The notes beneath the pieces were generated by a model. That model did not search any database. It was not told the DNA's origin and saw only the letters and a list, made by a program, of their open reading frames with translations. DNA of 50,483 nucleotides from CALKAL01 sp051846895. GTDB lineage: Bacteria > Bacillota > Bacilli > Bacillales > Alkalibacillaceae. The stretch spans positions 1 through 50,483 of the forward strand of contig JBPYCQ010000018.1 of assembly GCA_051846895.1 (NCBI GenBank), written 5' to 3'. Position 1 is the first letter of the stretch; each line of letters opens with the position of its first letter. The translations under genes were made by a program, and so were the position numbers. This document shows, one piece after another, positions 34,765-43,224 of the stretch.

Positions 34765-35069
34765 GTGATCACCTATCCTTTATTAACTATTAAACTCCGC
34801 TTATAGTTTATGTTAATGTTTTTTTAAATATTACTCTATTCAAATATTTATACTTATCTTAATGGGACGACTGAGGATCATAACAAAAAACTTCTCCTTC
34901 ATCCCTATTAAGGAATGGAAAACATATTTTTTTTATAGATGATAAGGTATCTTTTTTTGAATGTTATCAAGGAAGTGATACTGTGTCTTTTTTTAATAAA
35001 TATTCTTTTAAAAGGGGAGAATAAATTCTGAAGTTATGGTCTTTATTCAGTATTTTGAAGGAGGATATT
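34765..35069. other. 305-bp divergent gap between catalase and hydrolase genes
   Basis: AT-rich with no gene. A tiny open stretch near 34983 (GTG TCT TTT TTT AAT...) behind AAGGAAGTG ends after 13 codons and is not convincing. No clear SigB box is seen before the catalase. Confidence 0.4.
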
Positions 35070-37088
35070 ATGAATAGGTCTAAAAAGTCAATATTCTTAT
35101 TAGTCATTTCTTTGTTGTTAGTTTTTGTCGGTAGTTTTATTGCATATCTTTATAATAGTTCTAATGGAGATGTTGATGTGTCGCGTATTTATTTTGACAC
35201 ACCAAGGGGGGAGTTATCAGGTCTATTGTATAAACCTGATGGGGCTGATGAACAACCTCGACCGACGATTATCGCTACCCATGGATATTTAAACTCTGCG
35301 GAAATGCAAGACGCACAAGTGATTGAGATGGCAAAAAGAGGTTATGTCGTTCTTGCGTTAGATCAGTATGACCATGGGCATTCAACGGGTACGATGGAGA
35401 AGCCAGTTCCATTTTTCTCATTCTGGCCAATGGCGATTCATGACGCAGTTCAATACATGTACGATCAAGACTATGTATTAAAAGATGACGCTGGAAATGG
35501 TATTATTGCTGTTTCTGGACATTCAATGGGTGGGTTTTCTTCAACTCACGCGGTATTTCTAGATGAACAAGCTTTTGCACAAACTGGAGTAAGAAAAATT
35601 TATAGTTCTTTAACAATGGGTTCTGATTATCAATGGATTAAGCTGTTGGACTATACAGTAGAAGATATTGTGGCTGCATATGGGCCGAGAACGTCTGGTA
35701 AAATTGCTGGACATTACGATGAATTTTTCTTTGATGCTGAAGCAGCGGCTGCAGGACAAACGGTTGTAAGAAAAGATTATGTCAATACGGCAGAAGGACA
35801 AGCTTTTTTAGGGAATCCTGAGAATCCGCAAGCTGGTGAGGCTTATCAAGTAGATGGCGGTGTTAGGATTATTTATGAGCCGAATGAAATTCATCCTTGG
35901 AACCATTTTTCAAAAACGACAACTGGATATGCCATCGATTTTTACGATATGGCTTTTGCTGATTTTGGGAATTTGGTTCAGATTGGTGAAGAGGGTCAAA
36001 CGTGGATGTACAAAGAGTGGTTTTCTTTCGTAGCATTAATTGGATTCTTTTTACTATTTGTTCCTTTAATCAATATGCTATCTAGGTTACCATTTTTAAA
36101 TAATGTTTTTACAGAAAAGCCCGCACCTCTACCTGAACCGAAGACGATGGGACAGGAATTAACAAGTTTGTTTTTAATTCTATTTGGGGCTTTATTCCCG
36201 GCATTATTGTTTACCTCGTTTTATAGTGGTGATGTGACAGGGATGAGATTGTTGAGGCAGATTAGCTTGATAATTATTGCCGTATCATTAGTAGTCTTAA
36301 TTTATGCATTAGTGAAAAACGCAGAACGTAATATAAAATCTGCATCATTTATTATGTTGATTTTAGGTGTCATCCAATATTTCTTTTTACGGAATCAAAG
36401 TAAGTTCATTGAAACGACAGAGCTACTTGGTGCACCAACAGCGAACCCGATTGTTTACTGGGCAATTAACGTTGCAATCATTACGTTAATGGTAATGGCT
36501 ACGCATCATTTTGTGACGAAAAAAGCAGACGGAGCAACGATAGCAAATTACGGGGTTAAAGCAGGAGTAAAATCGATTGTTGCTGCATTTGTAACAGCGG
36601 TTGTAGCTATTGCGATTGGATATGCTCTACTATATTTAATTGATGCGTTATTTAAGACGGACTTTCGTATATGGACATTTGCGGTTAAGACGTTTGAAGG
36701 TCACCATCTCGTTGCGCTAATGAAATATGCTCCGTTATTCTTTATTTACTATTTCATCGTTGGTATATCGATCAATATGAATACAGCGAGTGAGAAATTC
36801 GATGGAGTGAAAGGGTATATCGCTGCGATTTTAATGTTTATCGGTGGTTTATTGCTTTACTTAGGCTATCACTACGGGTTGCTCTTTACAACGGGAACTG
36901 CAGGATATCCTAGTGAAGCTTTATCATCAATTATTGTTATTGGATTAGTGCCGGTTCTGCTTATAGCTGCTATCTTTAACAGATATTTCTTTAGAAAAAC
37001 AGGGAATGTTTATGTAGGAGCTTTTCTTAACACGATTTTAATGACGTTAATTACACTTGCAAATACGGCGTTGTACACGATCTTTTAA
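35070..37088 (+). CDS. Membrane protein with N-terminal alpha/beta-hydrolase domain and C-terminal helices
   Basis: 672 residues from ATG 35070 behind AAGGAGG. After one N-terminal helix comes an external alpha/beta-hydrolase: the oxyanion-side HGYLNSAEMQD (near 71) and the nucleophile elbow GHSMGG with Ser152, residues ~35-300. From ~320 on there are about ten hydrophobic segments arranged as an integral membrane domain. The hydrolase likely faces outward and works on lipids, peptides or wall material; substrate unknown. It is a single-gene unit. An array of 21-bp repeats follows its stop. Confidence 0.72.
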   Translation: MNRSKKSIFLLVISLLLVFVGSFIAYLYNSSNGDVDVSRIYFDTPRGELSGLLYKPDGADEQPRPTIIATHGYLNSAEMQDAQVIEMAKRGYVVLALDQYDHGHSTGTMEKPVPFFSFWPMAIHDAVQYMYDQDYVLKDDAGNGIIAVSGHSMGGFSSTHAVFLDEQAFAQTGVRKIYSSLTMGSDYQWIKLLDYTVEDIVAAYGPRTSGKIAGHYDEFFFDAEAAAAGQTVVRKDYVNTAEGQAFLGNPENPQAGEAYQVDGGVRIIYEPNEIHPWNHFSKTTTGYAIDFYDMAFADFGNLVQIGEEGQTWMYKEWFSFVALIGFFLLFVPLINMLSRLPFLNNVFTEKPAPLPEPKTMGQELTSLFLILFGALFPALLFTSFYSGDVTGMRLLRQISLIIIAVSLVVLIYALVKNAERNIKSASFIMLILGVIQYFFLRNQSKFIETTELLGAPTANPIVYWAINVAIITLMVMATHHFVTKKADGATIANYGVKAGVKSIVAAFVTAVVAIAIGYALLYLIDALFKTDFRIWTFAVKTFEGHHLVALMKYAPLFFIYYFIVGISINMNTASEKFDGVKGYIAAILMFIGGLLLYLGYHYGLLFTTGTAGYPSEALSSIIVIGLVPVLLIAAIFNRYFFRKTGNVYVGAFLNTILMTLITLANTALYTIF

Positions 37089-37122
37089 TTGTAGTGAAGT
37101 ATGCTGTTTGGAATTCGGGTTA

Positions 37123-37342
37123 TGTAGGTAGAACACCTGAATATGTAGATAGGCTTCTAAATTTTGTAGGTAGATCTTTAAAACGTGTAGATAGAGCTCT
37201 GGAAAATGTAGATAGCCGATTGTTTTATGTAGATAGACAATCGTTTTATGTAGGTAGCTAGCCATTTCATGTTGGTAGGCGACTATTATATGTAGGTAGC
37301 AAACCATTTCATGTAGATAGCCGGCCACTTGACGTAGATAAA
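37123..37342. repeat. Eleven-copy 21-bp phased array, TGTAGRTAG motif with variable spacers
   Basis: A 9-10 bp motif (TGTAGATAG or TGTAGGTAG) starts at 37123, 37144, 37165, 37186, 37207, 37228, 37249, 37270, 37291, 37312 and 37333, exactly 21 bp apart each time. The 11-bp spacers between them differ. Some neighbouring spacers are complementary, such as CGATTG and CAATCG around copy six. Motif copies 8 and 11 have one change each (TGTTGG, CGTAGATAA). It is not a CRISPR: the conserved part is too short and the spacers are only 11 bp. A second array is at 46595. Confidence 0.92.
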
Positions 37343-37362
37343 ACTGTTGAGCTGCAAGTCTA

Positions 37363-37443
37363 ATAAAAAAACTCCCCACCCTGTAAGCCAGCCTTTGACA
37401 AAAGTGTTGGAAAGCATTAATTCAGGGTGGGTTAATTTTTTTT
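37363..37443. terminator. Long-loop terminator between array and LysR gene
   Basis: CCCACCCTG pairs with CAGGGTGGG across a ~37-nt loop that has its own small pairing, and AAAAAA and TTTTTTTT stand outside. It serves the minus-strand LysR gene and possibly the array on the plus strand. Confidence 0.6.
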
Positions 37444-38353
37444 ATTGTCTAAATTGATCTAACCGAGCACAATATTCCTTAAGGAAGTCGTAAAATAATT
37501 GTTCGGTTGGTAGTAGGCTACGCTGAGTCGGGGTAATTACGCCTACTGGTCGATTGATGTTCGGATGGCTGATTTTTACAGCGACAGTCGTTCGTGGCGT
37601 GTTATCAATTAGCGTCATTTCAGGAATTAGTGCAACTCCGAGTCCAGCTGATACTAATCCTTTTAATGCGTCAATATCTTTTCCTTCAAAAGCAATGTTC
37701 GGCTCGAATCCGACTTGTTTACATGATCTTAAGACGAGTTGGTGGAACATATAATTATCAGGTAACACACAGAATGGGTCGTTTTTAAGTTCAAGTAAGT
37801 TTATTTTTTTTTGTTTCGCTAGTGGATGACGTAGCGGTAATAAAGCCACGATGTTTTCATGGAATAGCACGTGGCTCTTGATGCTTGAATCTTTACTGTC
37901 ATCTGGTATTGGGGCAGTAATGGCAATGTTGTAGCTTCCATTTTTCACTCCGCCAATGAGATCGTTAAAAAGAGCATTGTTCATTTCAAACTTTGCTTCC
38001 GGATATTTTTTGCGAAAAGCATAAATAATAGAAGGTAACGTGTGCGCAGCCATACTAACAGGAAATGCAATGCGCACGGTCCCTTTATTTGGATTTAAAA
38101 ATTCATTAATTTCTCTTTTTGATTCTTCCATCAAATGAGTGATTTGAGAGGCGCGTTCGTAAAAAAGCCTACCTATTGGTGTGAGGCGAACGTTACGACC
38201 TTCGCGAATAAATAAATTAACGCCGAGTTCTTGTTCTAAATTATAAATGGAGCGGCTAACCGATGACTGGGCGACGTGTAAAGCATCAGCTGCTTCCGTC
38301 ATATGTTCTCTTTTAGCAACTTCAATAAAGTATTTTAATTGGCGAAATTCCAT
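37442..38353 (-). CDS. GltC-like LysR regulator
   Basis: 303 residues. The N-terminus MEFRQLKYFIEVAKREHMTEAADALHVAQSSVSRSIYNLEQELGV and VNLFIREGRNVRLTPIGRLFY closely follow B. subtilis GltC, which controls glutamate synthase. The effector domain has GTVRIAFPVSMAAHTLPSII and DALKGLVSAGLGVALIPEMT. ATG 38353 follows GGGGTGAGG. It is divergent from glutamate dehydrogenase, so it probably adjusts gdhA expression to nitrogen or carbon supply instead of gltAB. Confidence 0.85.
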   Translation of the reverse strand: MEFRQLKYFIEVAKREHMTEAADALHVAQSSVSRSIYNLEQELGVNLFIREGRNVRLTPIGRLFYERASQITHLMEESKREINEFLNPNKGTVRIAFPVSMAAHTLPSIIYAFRKKYPEAKFEMNNALFNDLIGGVKNGSYNIAITAPIPDDSKDSSIKSHVLFHENIVALLPLRHPLAKQKKINLLELKNDPFCVLPDNYMFHQLVLRSCKQVGFEPNIAFEGKDIDALKGLVSAGLGVALIPEMTLIDNTPRTTVAVKISHPNINRPVGVITPTQRSLLPTEQLFYDFLKEYCARLDQFRQ

Positions 38354-38384
38354 AGTCCTCACCCCATTCATGCATAAAACGCAT

Positions 38385-38433
38385 TAATCTAATGTGATTG
38401 TTATATTGAAACGATTATTTAATCTATTATAAA
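38385..38433. promoter_or_regulatory. gdhA promoter with candidate LysR dyads
   Basis: TTGAAA (38406-38411), 16-bp spacer, TATAAA (38428-38433) for gdhA. AATC-N6-GATT at about 38385-38398 and GATT-ATTT-AATC at about 38413-38424 share half-sites and may be operator sites for the divergent regulator. Confidence 0.4.
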
Positions 38434-38478
38434 ATAAAATTAGAGTGAAGGGAAGTCTGAGACGTGAGGAGTTTTACA

Positions 38479-39855
38479 ATGTCAATCAGCCAACTACAGG
38501 ATATTAAAATGGAACATGTGAATCGTTACGTCGATGCAGTTTATAAAAAAGTTCAGCGACGTAATGCCGGAGAACATGAATTTTTACAATCGGTAAGAGA
38601 AATTTTCGATACCATTAAACCTGTCCTTTTTCAACATCCCATATATATGAAACAAAATATTTTAGAGCGAATTGTTGAGCCAGAACGGATGATTACGTTT
38701 CAAGTACCATGGGTGGATGATGAAGGACGCGTTCAAGTGAATCGTGGATTTCGTGTACAGTTCAATAGTGTACTTGGGCCTTATAAAGGTGGGCTACGTT
38801 TTCACCCGACTGTGAATTCAAGTATTGTGAAGTTTTTAGGTTTTGAACAAATTTTTAAAAACGCATTGACGGATCAGTCGATTGGTGGAGGAAAAGGTGG
38901 CGCGGATTTTGATCCAAAAGGCAAGTCAGATATGGAAATCATGCGTTTTTGCCAAAGTTTTATGCAGGAATTAAGTCGACATATTGGCCCAAATCTTGAT
39001 GTTCCAGCAGGAGATATTGGAGTCGGTGCCAAGGAAATTGGTTATTTGTTTGGGTATTACAAAAAATTGAAGAATCGTTACGAGCCGGGTGTCATTACAG
39101 GTAAGCCACTTGAATTTGGCGGAAGCATCGGACGGAAAGAAGCTACGGGTTACGGTACCGTATATTTTGTTGATGAGATGTTGAAAGATCAAGGCCTTAG
39201 CTTTGACGGATCGACTGTTGTCGTATCAGGTTCAGGTAATGTCGCGATTTATGCAATGGAAAAGGCGATGGAGCTTGGAGCAAAAGTCGTTGCTTGCAGT
39301 GATTCTTGTGGTTATGTGTATGACGAGAACGGCCTTGACCTTGAAACGGTAAAACAGATTAAAGAGGTTGAGAATGAGCGGATGGAAGCTTACTTAGAAA
39401 AACATCCAAACGCTAAATATGTTGCAAATAGTCATCGGATTTGGGAAGTTCCTTGTGATATTGCATTACCTTGTGCGACACAAAATGAACTTGATGATAA
39501 AAGTGCACGACTATTAGTGAAAAATGGTGTTAAAGCAATAGGTGAGGGCGCAAATATGCCATGTACGCTTGAAGCTATCGACTATTTTCTAAACAAAGGG
39601 GTTCTCTTCGCCCCGGCGAAAGCTGCCAATGCTGGTGGTGTAGCTGCTTCAACTCTTGAAATGGCACAGAACAATATGCGCGTTTCATGGACGAAGGAAG
39701 AGGTTGATGAGCGACTAAAGGCAATTATGAAAAATATTTATAAGCAAAGCATGGATGCGGCAGAGACATACGAAGCATCCGGAAACCTTGTTGCAGGTGC
39801 AAATATCGCAAGCTTCATCAAAGTGGCAGATGCGATGATTGCACAAGGCGTATAA
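38479..39855 (+). CDS. gdhA: NADP-type glutamate dehydrogenase
   Basis: 458 residues, the usual size of hexameric small-type GDH (about 450). Key stretches: FRVQFNSVLGPYKGGLRFHPTVN with the substrate Lys, SIGGGKGGADFDPKGKSDMEIMRFCQ with the catalytic Lys, the PAGDIGVGAKEIGYLFGYYKK loop and the Rossmann fold VVVSGSGNVAIYAMEKAMELGAKVVACSDSCGY. The Ser/Asp-rich end of the second strand suggests NADPH use and hence glutamate synthesis from 2-oxoglutarate and ammonia (EC 1.4.1.4). ATG 38479 follows TGAGGAG. A terminator follows at 39863. Confidence 0.93.
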   Translation: MSISQLQDIKMEHVNRYVDAVYKKVQRRNAGEHEFLQSVREIFDTIKPVLFQHPIYMKQNILERIVEPERMITFQVPWVDDEGRVQVNRGFRVQFNSVLGPYKGGLRFHPTVNSSIVKFLGFEQIFKNALTDQSIGGGKGGADFDPKGKSDMEIMRFCQSFMQELSRHIGPNLDVPAGDIGVGAKEIGYLFGYYKKLKNRYEPGVITGKPLEFGGSIGRKEATGYGTVYFVDEMLKDQGLSFDGSTVVVSGSGNVAIYAMEKAMELGAKVVACSDSCGYVYDENGLDLETVKQIKEVENERMEAYLEKHPNAKYVANSHRIWEVPCDIALPCATQNELDDKSARLLVKNGVKAIGEGANMPCTLEAIDYFLNKGVLFAPAKAANAGGVAASTLEMAQNNMRVSWTKEEVDERLKAIMKNIYKQSMDAAETYEASGNLVAGANIASFIKVADAMIAQGV

Positions 39856-39862
39856 TAGTAGT

Positions 39863-39909
39863 AAAGACTTTCAATAGGTCAATTTTTGACTTGAGAAAGT
39901 CTTTTTTTG
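39863..39909 (+). terminator. Terminator of gdhA
   Basis: AAAGACTTTC pairs with GAAAGTCTTT with an inner hairpin (GGTCAATTTTTGACT) and a T-rich tail. Confidence 0.82.
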
Positions 39910-39957
39910 TGGATTAATCTTTGAGTGAATATAATGTTTAGTTTTTGTACTTTTTTG

Positions 39958-39986
39958 TTGATTTTGTTGAGTATTTTGACTATAAT
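39958..39986 (+). promoter_or_regulatory. SigA-type promoter
   Basis: TTGATT (39958-39963), 17-bp spacer, TATAAT (39981-39986), 22 bases before the start of the HTH gene. Confidence 0.7.
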
Positions 39987-40007
39987 ATAATTATTGGAGG
40001 TGGGACA

Positions 40008-40628
40008 ATGATTGATAACTGGGATCGTGATCAAGAAAAATTATGGGATAGTGTTCAGACTTTGTCTGGTGTTGATGATGATCAAGCTAAAGCTGTCTTT
40101 AAAGCAGTTATTGAACGTTCATTAAGGCAAATAGGTTTTTTTACATCCTATATACATAATATCCCATTAAAACTTCCAAGTAAGGAATGTATCCAACTAT
40201 TGAAAGATTTAGATAAACAAATAAAAAAGAAAATCGAACATGAAGATGGTCAAGCATTTGAGTTATTAGTGGAATATATAGACGAATTGAGTAATTTAGC
40301 TGAAGCTGACTCTAAAGTGACTAGAAAGAAATGGTTGGCATCTATTATAAAAGATAGTTGTCAACAGCAAAACAACCCTTCCAAAACTAGGAATAGAGAA
40401 TATCCTGTACCTAGCTTCGAGGTTAAAGAAAGCCCACCGGCATATTATACACCGAATGAAGTAGCAAGGCGACTAGGGGTAAGCGACCAAACAGTTCGTC
40501 GTATGTGTGACAAAGGAAAATTTCCAGGTTCGTATCAAACAGATGGTGGACATTGGAAGATTCCTATAGAAGCGTTGATTACGAGTGAAGAGAAAAGTGA
40601 AGCTGAGCGACATGATTTTACATACTAA
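40008..40628 (+). CDS. HTH (MerR/excisionase-like) protein
   Basis: 206 residues from ATG 40008 after GGAGGTGG. The N-terminal part (1-130) is helical and acidic (DQEKLWDSVQTLSGVDDDQAKAVFKAVIERSLRQIGFF). Residues ~145-190 hold a helix-turn-helix with a wing: YYTPNEVARRLGVSDQTVRRMCDKGKFPGSYQTDGGHWKIPIEAL, the HTH_17/excisionase pattern. It probably binds DNA and regulates local or mobile genes. It is monocistronic with a sharp promoter; no integrase is nearby. Confidence 0.7.
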   Translation: MIDNWDRDQEKLWDSVQTLSGVDDDQAKAVFKAVIERSLRQIGFFTSYIHNIPLKLPSKECIQLLKDLDKQIKKKIEHEDGQAFELLVEYIDELSNLAEADSKVTRKKWLASIIKDSCQQQNNPSKTRNREYPVPSFEVKESPPAYYTPNEVARRLGVSDQTVRRMCDKGKFPGSYQTDGGHWKIPIEALITSEEKSEAERHDFTY

Positions 40629-40719
40629 TACGATGATAAACTAAAAGGATTAAAAACAAAATGTGACTGAAACAGTAAACTCATTTGAGACTTAACATTT
40701 TTCAATTGGTTAAATTAGC

Positions 40720-40747
40720 TTGATAGAAAAAAGCTCTGTCTTATAAT
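40720..40747 (+). promoter_or_regulatory. SigA-type promoter of a small coiled-coil gene
   Basis: TTGATA (40720-40725), 16-bp spacer, TATAAT (40742-40747), about 46 bases before the start codon. Confidence 0.65.
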
Positions 40748-40793
40748 CAAGCTGTCTAGTATAATAAAAATAGATTTAAAGGTGGGTATTTGT

Positions 40794-41018
40794 ATGGAAA
40801 ATCAAGAATTAAAAATGGTGTTACAGGCTATTAAAGAGCTGTCTGATAAAGTTGATCATGGGTATAGTGAATTAAATCAAAACCAGAATGGCTTATTACA
40901 AGGGCAAAATGATTTAAATGAGCGATTAGAACGTTTAGAAGAAAAAATGGATTTTATTCAACATAAGTTGTTTGAACATGAAGAACAAATTTATAAACTA
41001 AAGAAAAAAGCTTTGTAA
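40794..41018 (+). CDS. Small coiled-coil protein
   Basis: 74 residues from ATG 40794, behind AAAGGTGGG. The whole protein is polar and helical with Gln/Asn/Glu-rich heptads (LQAIKELSDKVDHGYSELNQNQNGLLQGQNDLNERLERLEEKMDFIQHKLFEHEEQIYKL). It resembles the start and design of the repeat protein at 45455 (MEN... then coiled coil), so the two may be related. No enzyme features. It is followed by a weak hairpin at 41073. Confidence 0.6.
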   Translation: MENQELKMVLQAIKELSDKVDHGYSELNQNQNGLLQGQNDLNERLERLEEKMDFIQHKLFEHEEQIYKLKKKAL

Positions 41019-41072
41019 TCTAGTCTTCGAATTATAAGGCTTTGTTCTAGTTTTAATTAGTTTAATCAAAGG

Positions 41073-41104
41073 ACCGATGCATCTTATGCAGAACGTGCAT
41101 CGGT
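41073..41104. terminator. Weak terminator-like hairpin
   Basis: ACCGATGCA pairs with TGCATCGGT across a 14-nt loop, but no clear T run follows. Confidence 0.4.
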
Positions 41105-41194
41105 GTATATCCTCTTTATCCATTTGATTAAATTTGGGCTAAATATTCAAATGTCCGGAGCCATATAAACAGCTTCGTACACAATCACATTGTT

Positions 41195-41605
41195 TTAATT
41201 CTCCACAATTTTACGCCCTCTTAATAATGTTATTACATGGTAGACAACTAAAATTAATAAAATAAAACACGGTCCTATTAATTGTTGCACTAGATTGCCA
41301 TGGGTAACTTTGAAAATAATGGCTGCGAGATAACCAATTGCGAAAAAAAGAATACAAACTACCAAGTTAATTAAAATAAAAGATATTAATTGCTGCTTTT
41401 GCTTTTTTATAATCCAAATGGCGCCTATTAAAATTAATAGTAATATAAGATATTCTATTAGAGATGTCCAGATTCCCAATTGGCTATTTTTTGTAAATTC
41501 AACTTGACTCAATACATTATTCAACGATTGTCCTCTAATTTTAAATTTAATTAATTCAAGTACTAAATAACAACTATTCAGAAAAAATATTAAGCTTATA
41601 TACAT
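41195..41605 (-). CDS. Small integral membrane protein, start uncertain
   Basis: 136 residues from ATG 41605 with about four membrane helices and short basic loops (IIKKQKQQL, LLRGRKIV). No family is recognised. No ribosome site precedes that ATG. An AGGGAGGGAT site lies further upstream (41636-41646) and points to an in-frame ATA codon at 41629, which is not a normal start, so the real start is unclear. Confidence 0.45.
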   Translation of the reverse strand: MYISLIFFLNSCYLVLELIKFKIRGQSLNNVLSQVEFTKNSQLGIWTSLIEYLILLLILIGAIWIIKKQKQQLISFILINLVVCILFFAIGYLAAIIFKVTHGNLVQQLIGPCFILLILVVYHVITLLRGRKIVEN

Positions 41606-41766
41606 CCATAAAAAATTTTTGTTATATATTTTTTATCCCTCCCTCAATAAATTGACTTTAGTTAAATTTAGAATTTGAAAATAGTTCATTTGAAAGTTTT
41701 TATTTGTTTTTCATACATGACTATTTTTGTAATTTTAAATATAGTATATCTAATCGAATTGTTAAA

Positions 41767-43116
41767 TCAAGGAGTTTCTGTAAACAATACTTTTTCTCTC
41801 CACTTTCCAAACCTGAAATATAGATAAGCAAATAAACTACTAATGATAAAACTTGCTCCCATACCAATTGCGATACCAATATCGCCAAACATTTTCGCAA
41901 AAAGAGCTGAGAGCGGATATCTTAATACCCAAAATGAAATGATATTCAAGACAAGCACTTGATACATCGCCCCTGAGGCACGAACAATGCCATTTAAAAC
42001 AAAATTAATCCCTAAAAATGGGTAACAAAGTGCGATAATTTGCAAATATCTTGTTCCGAACAGAACGGACTCTTCTTCGCGAATGAATAGTGAAATACCG
42101 TATTTAGCTAAAACAATTACAATGAGACCGATAGAAAACATAATTGCGAAGTTATACAAGACAGCCGTCCGTGCAATTTGATTCACTCGCTTCATATTGC
42201 GAACCCCAATGTTTTGCCCAGCCATACTGTTAACTGCTGTACCTAGAGCATGTGCAGGTAACATGATTAGACTGTCCAGACGCTGGGCTGCACTAAATCC
42301 AGCAACAACAGCAGGGCCAAACGACGTCACAACCGCCATGATGGCTGCCACACCTGCTGAAATGATTGTCATTTGTAACCCTGATGGAATCCCTAAATGC
42401 AAAATCAGTTTCACTTCTTCCCGTTTTGGTAAAAAAGGGATAGAAAATGGGGCCAATTTTCTTTTTAGTACTATATACAATCCAATTATAAATGAAACCC
42501 CTTGTGAAAAGATGGTCGCATAAGCAGCCCCAGAAATTCCAAATTTGAATACAGAAATGAATAATGGATCTAAAACGATATTTAAACTAACAGCAATCGC
42601 AACAATTCTAAGTGGCGTTTTACTATCTCCAAGTGCTCTTAACACGGTGCTAATAAAGTTATAACCGAATAAAAAAATAATCCCTAAAAAGTTTATTTGT
42701 AAATATATTTTTGCATCACTAATCATCGTTGTAGGTGTTCCTAGTAGTCTCAATAATGACTCTGAAAAAATAAAGCCTAACGACCCCATGAGGACGGCCA
42801 AAATGGTTAAGACAACGACAAACCCATTTAAATAACGTCTTAATCCGTCATCATCGTTTCTACCTTTTTGCTGGGATAGAATGGTGAGAGAGGCGTTATT
42901 AATCCCAATAGCAAATGCAAGTAATGTAAAAATAATTGTACTCGCGATAGCGACAGAGCCAAGAGCGTCGTCTCCCAATAGATTACCGACCCACAAACTA
43001 TCAACGAACTGATAGGAAGTCTGTAGAAGGTTCGCCAAAATTAACGGCCCTGAGAACGTCACTAACTGTTTTAAAATATTCCCTTGTGTGAAGTCTTGTT
43101 GGAGTCGTTCCTTCAT
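41767..43116 (-). CDS. MATE-family multidrug/Na+ exporter
   Basis: 449 residues, 12 helices. The start (QGNILKQLVTFSGPLILANLLQTSYQFVDSLWVGNLLGDDALGSVAIAS) and the repeat of that pattern in the second half (HLGIPSGLQMTIISAGVAAIMAVVTSFGPAVVAGFSAAQRLDSLIMLPAHALGTAVNSMAGQNIG) are diagnostic of MATE exporters, close to the NorM/DinF side. It expels cationic drugs or dyes in exchange for Na+ or H+. ATG 43116 follows AAAGGTTG. It is a single gene; a hairpin follows the next gene. Confidence 0.9.
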   Translation of the reverse strand: MKERLQQDFTQGNILKQLVTFSGPLILANLLQTSYQFVDSLWVGNLLGDDALGSVAIASTIIFTLLAFAIGINNASLTILSQQKGRNDDDGLRRYLNGFVVVLTILAVLMGSLGFIFSESLLRLLGTPTTMISDAKIYLQINFLGIIFLFGYNFISTVLRALGDSKTPLRIVAIAVSLNIVLDPLFISVFKFGISGAAYATIFSQGVSFIIGLYIVLKRKLAPFSIPFLPKREEVKLILHLGIPSGLQMTIISAGVAAIMAVVTSFGPAVVAGFSAAQRLDSLIMLPAHALGTAVNSMAGQNIGVRNMKRVNQIARTAVLYNFAIMFSIGLIVIVLAKYGISLFIREEESVLFGTRYLQIIALCYPFLGINFVLNGIVRASGAMYQVLVLNIISFWVLRYPLSALFAKMFGDIGIAIGMGASFIISSLFAYLYFRFGKWREKVLFTETP

Positions 43117-43170
43117 TAGCTGTCAACCTTTCAAAAAAGTTATACTTAAACTTAACTATAAATGAATAAA

Positions 43171-43192
43171 TGGACTTCTAATTGGAAGTCCA
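43171..43192 (-). terminator. Hairpin after the 43225 gene
   Basis: TGGACTT pairs with AAGTCCA across an 8-nt loop. On the minus strand it is followed by TTTATTCATTTAT. Confidence 0.5.
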
Positions 43193-43224
43193 TCACATTT
43201 AATCGTTTTATAGTTTCAAAAATG

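Noticed and set aside
34983..35024. 13-codon leader peptide before the hydrolase gene
   Set aside because: It has no regulatory hairpin or codon bias and is probably chance.
37123..37342. CRISPR array
   Set aside because: The conserved part is about 9-10 bp and spacers are 11 bp, far below CRISPR sizes. No cas genes are nearby.
37047..37379. Minus-strand open frame encoding YLHxxxx heptads over the 21-bp array
   Set aside because: It has no ribosome site, runs into the 3' end of the neighbour gene, and its regularity follows from the 21-bp step. The sister array has 22-bp steps that break the frame.
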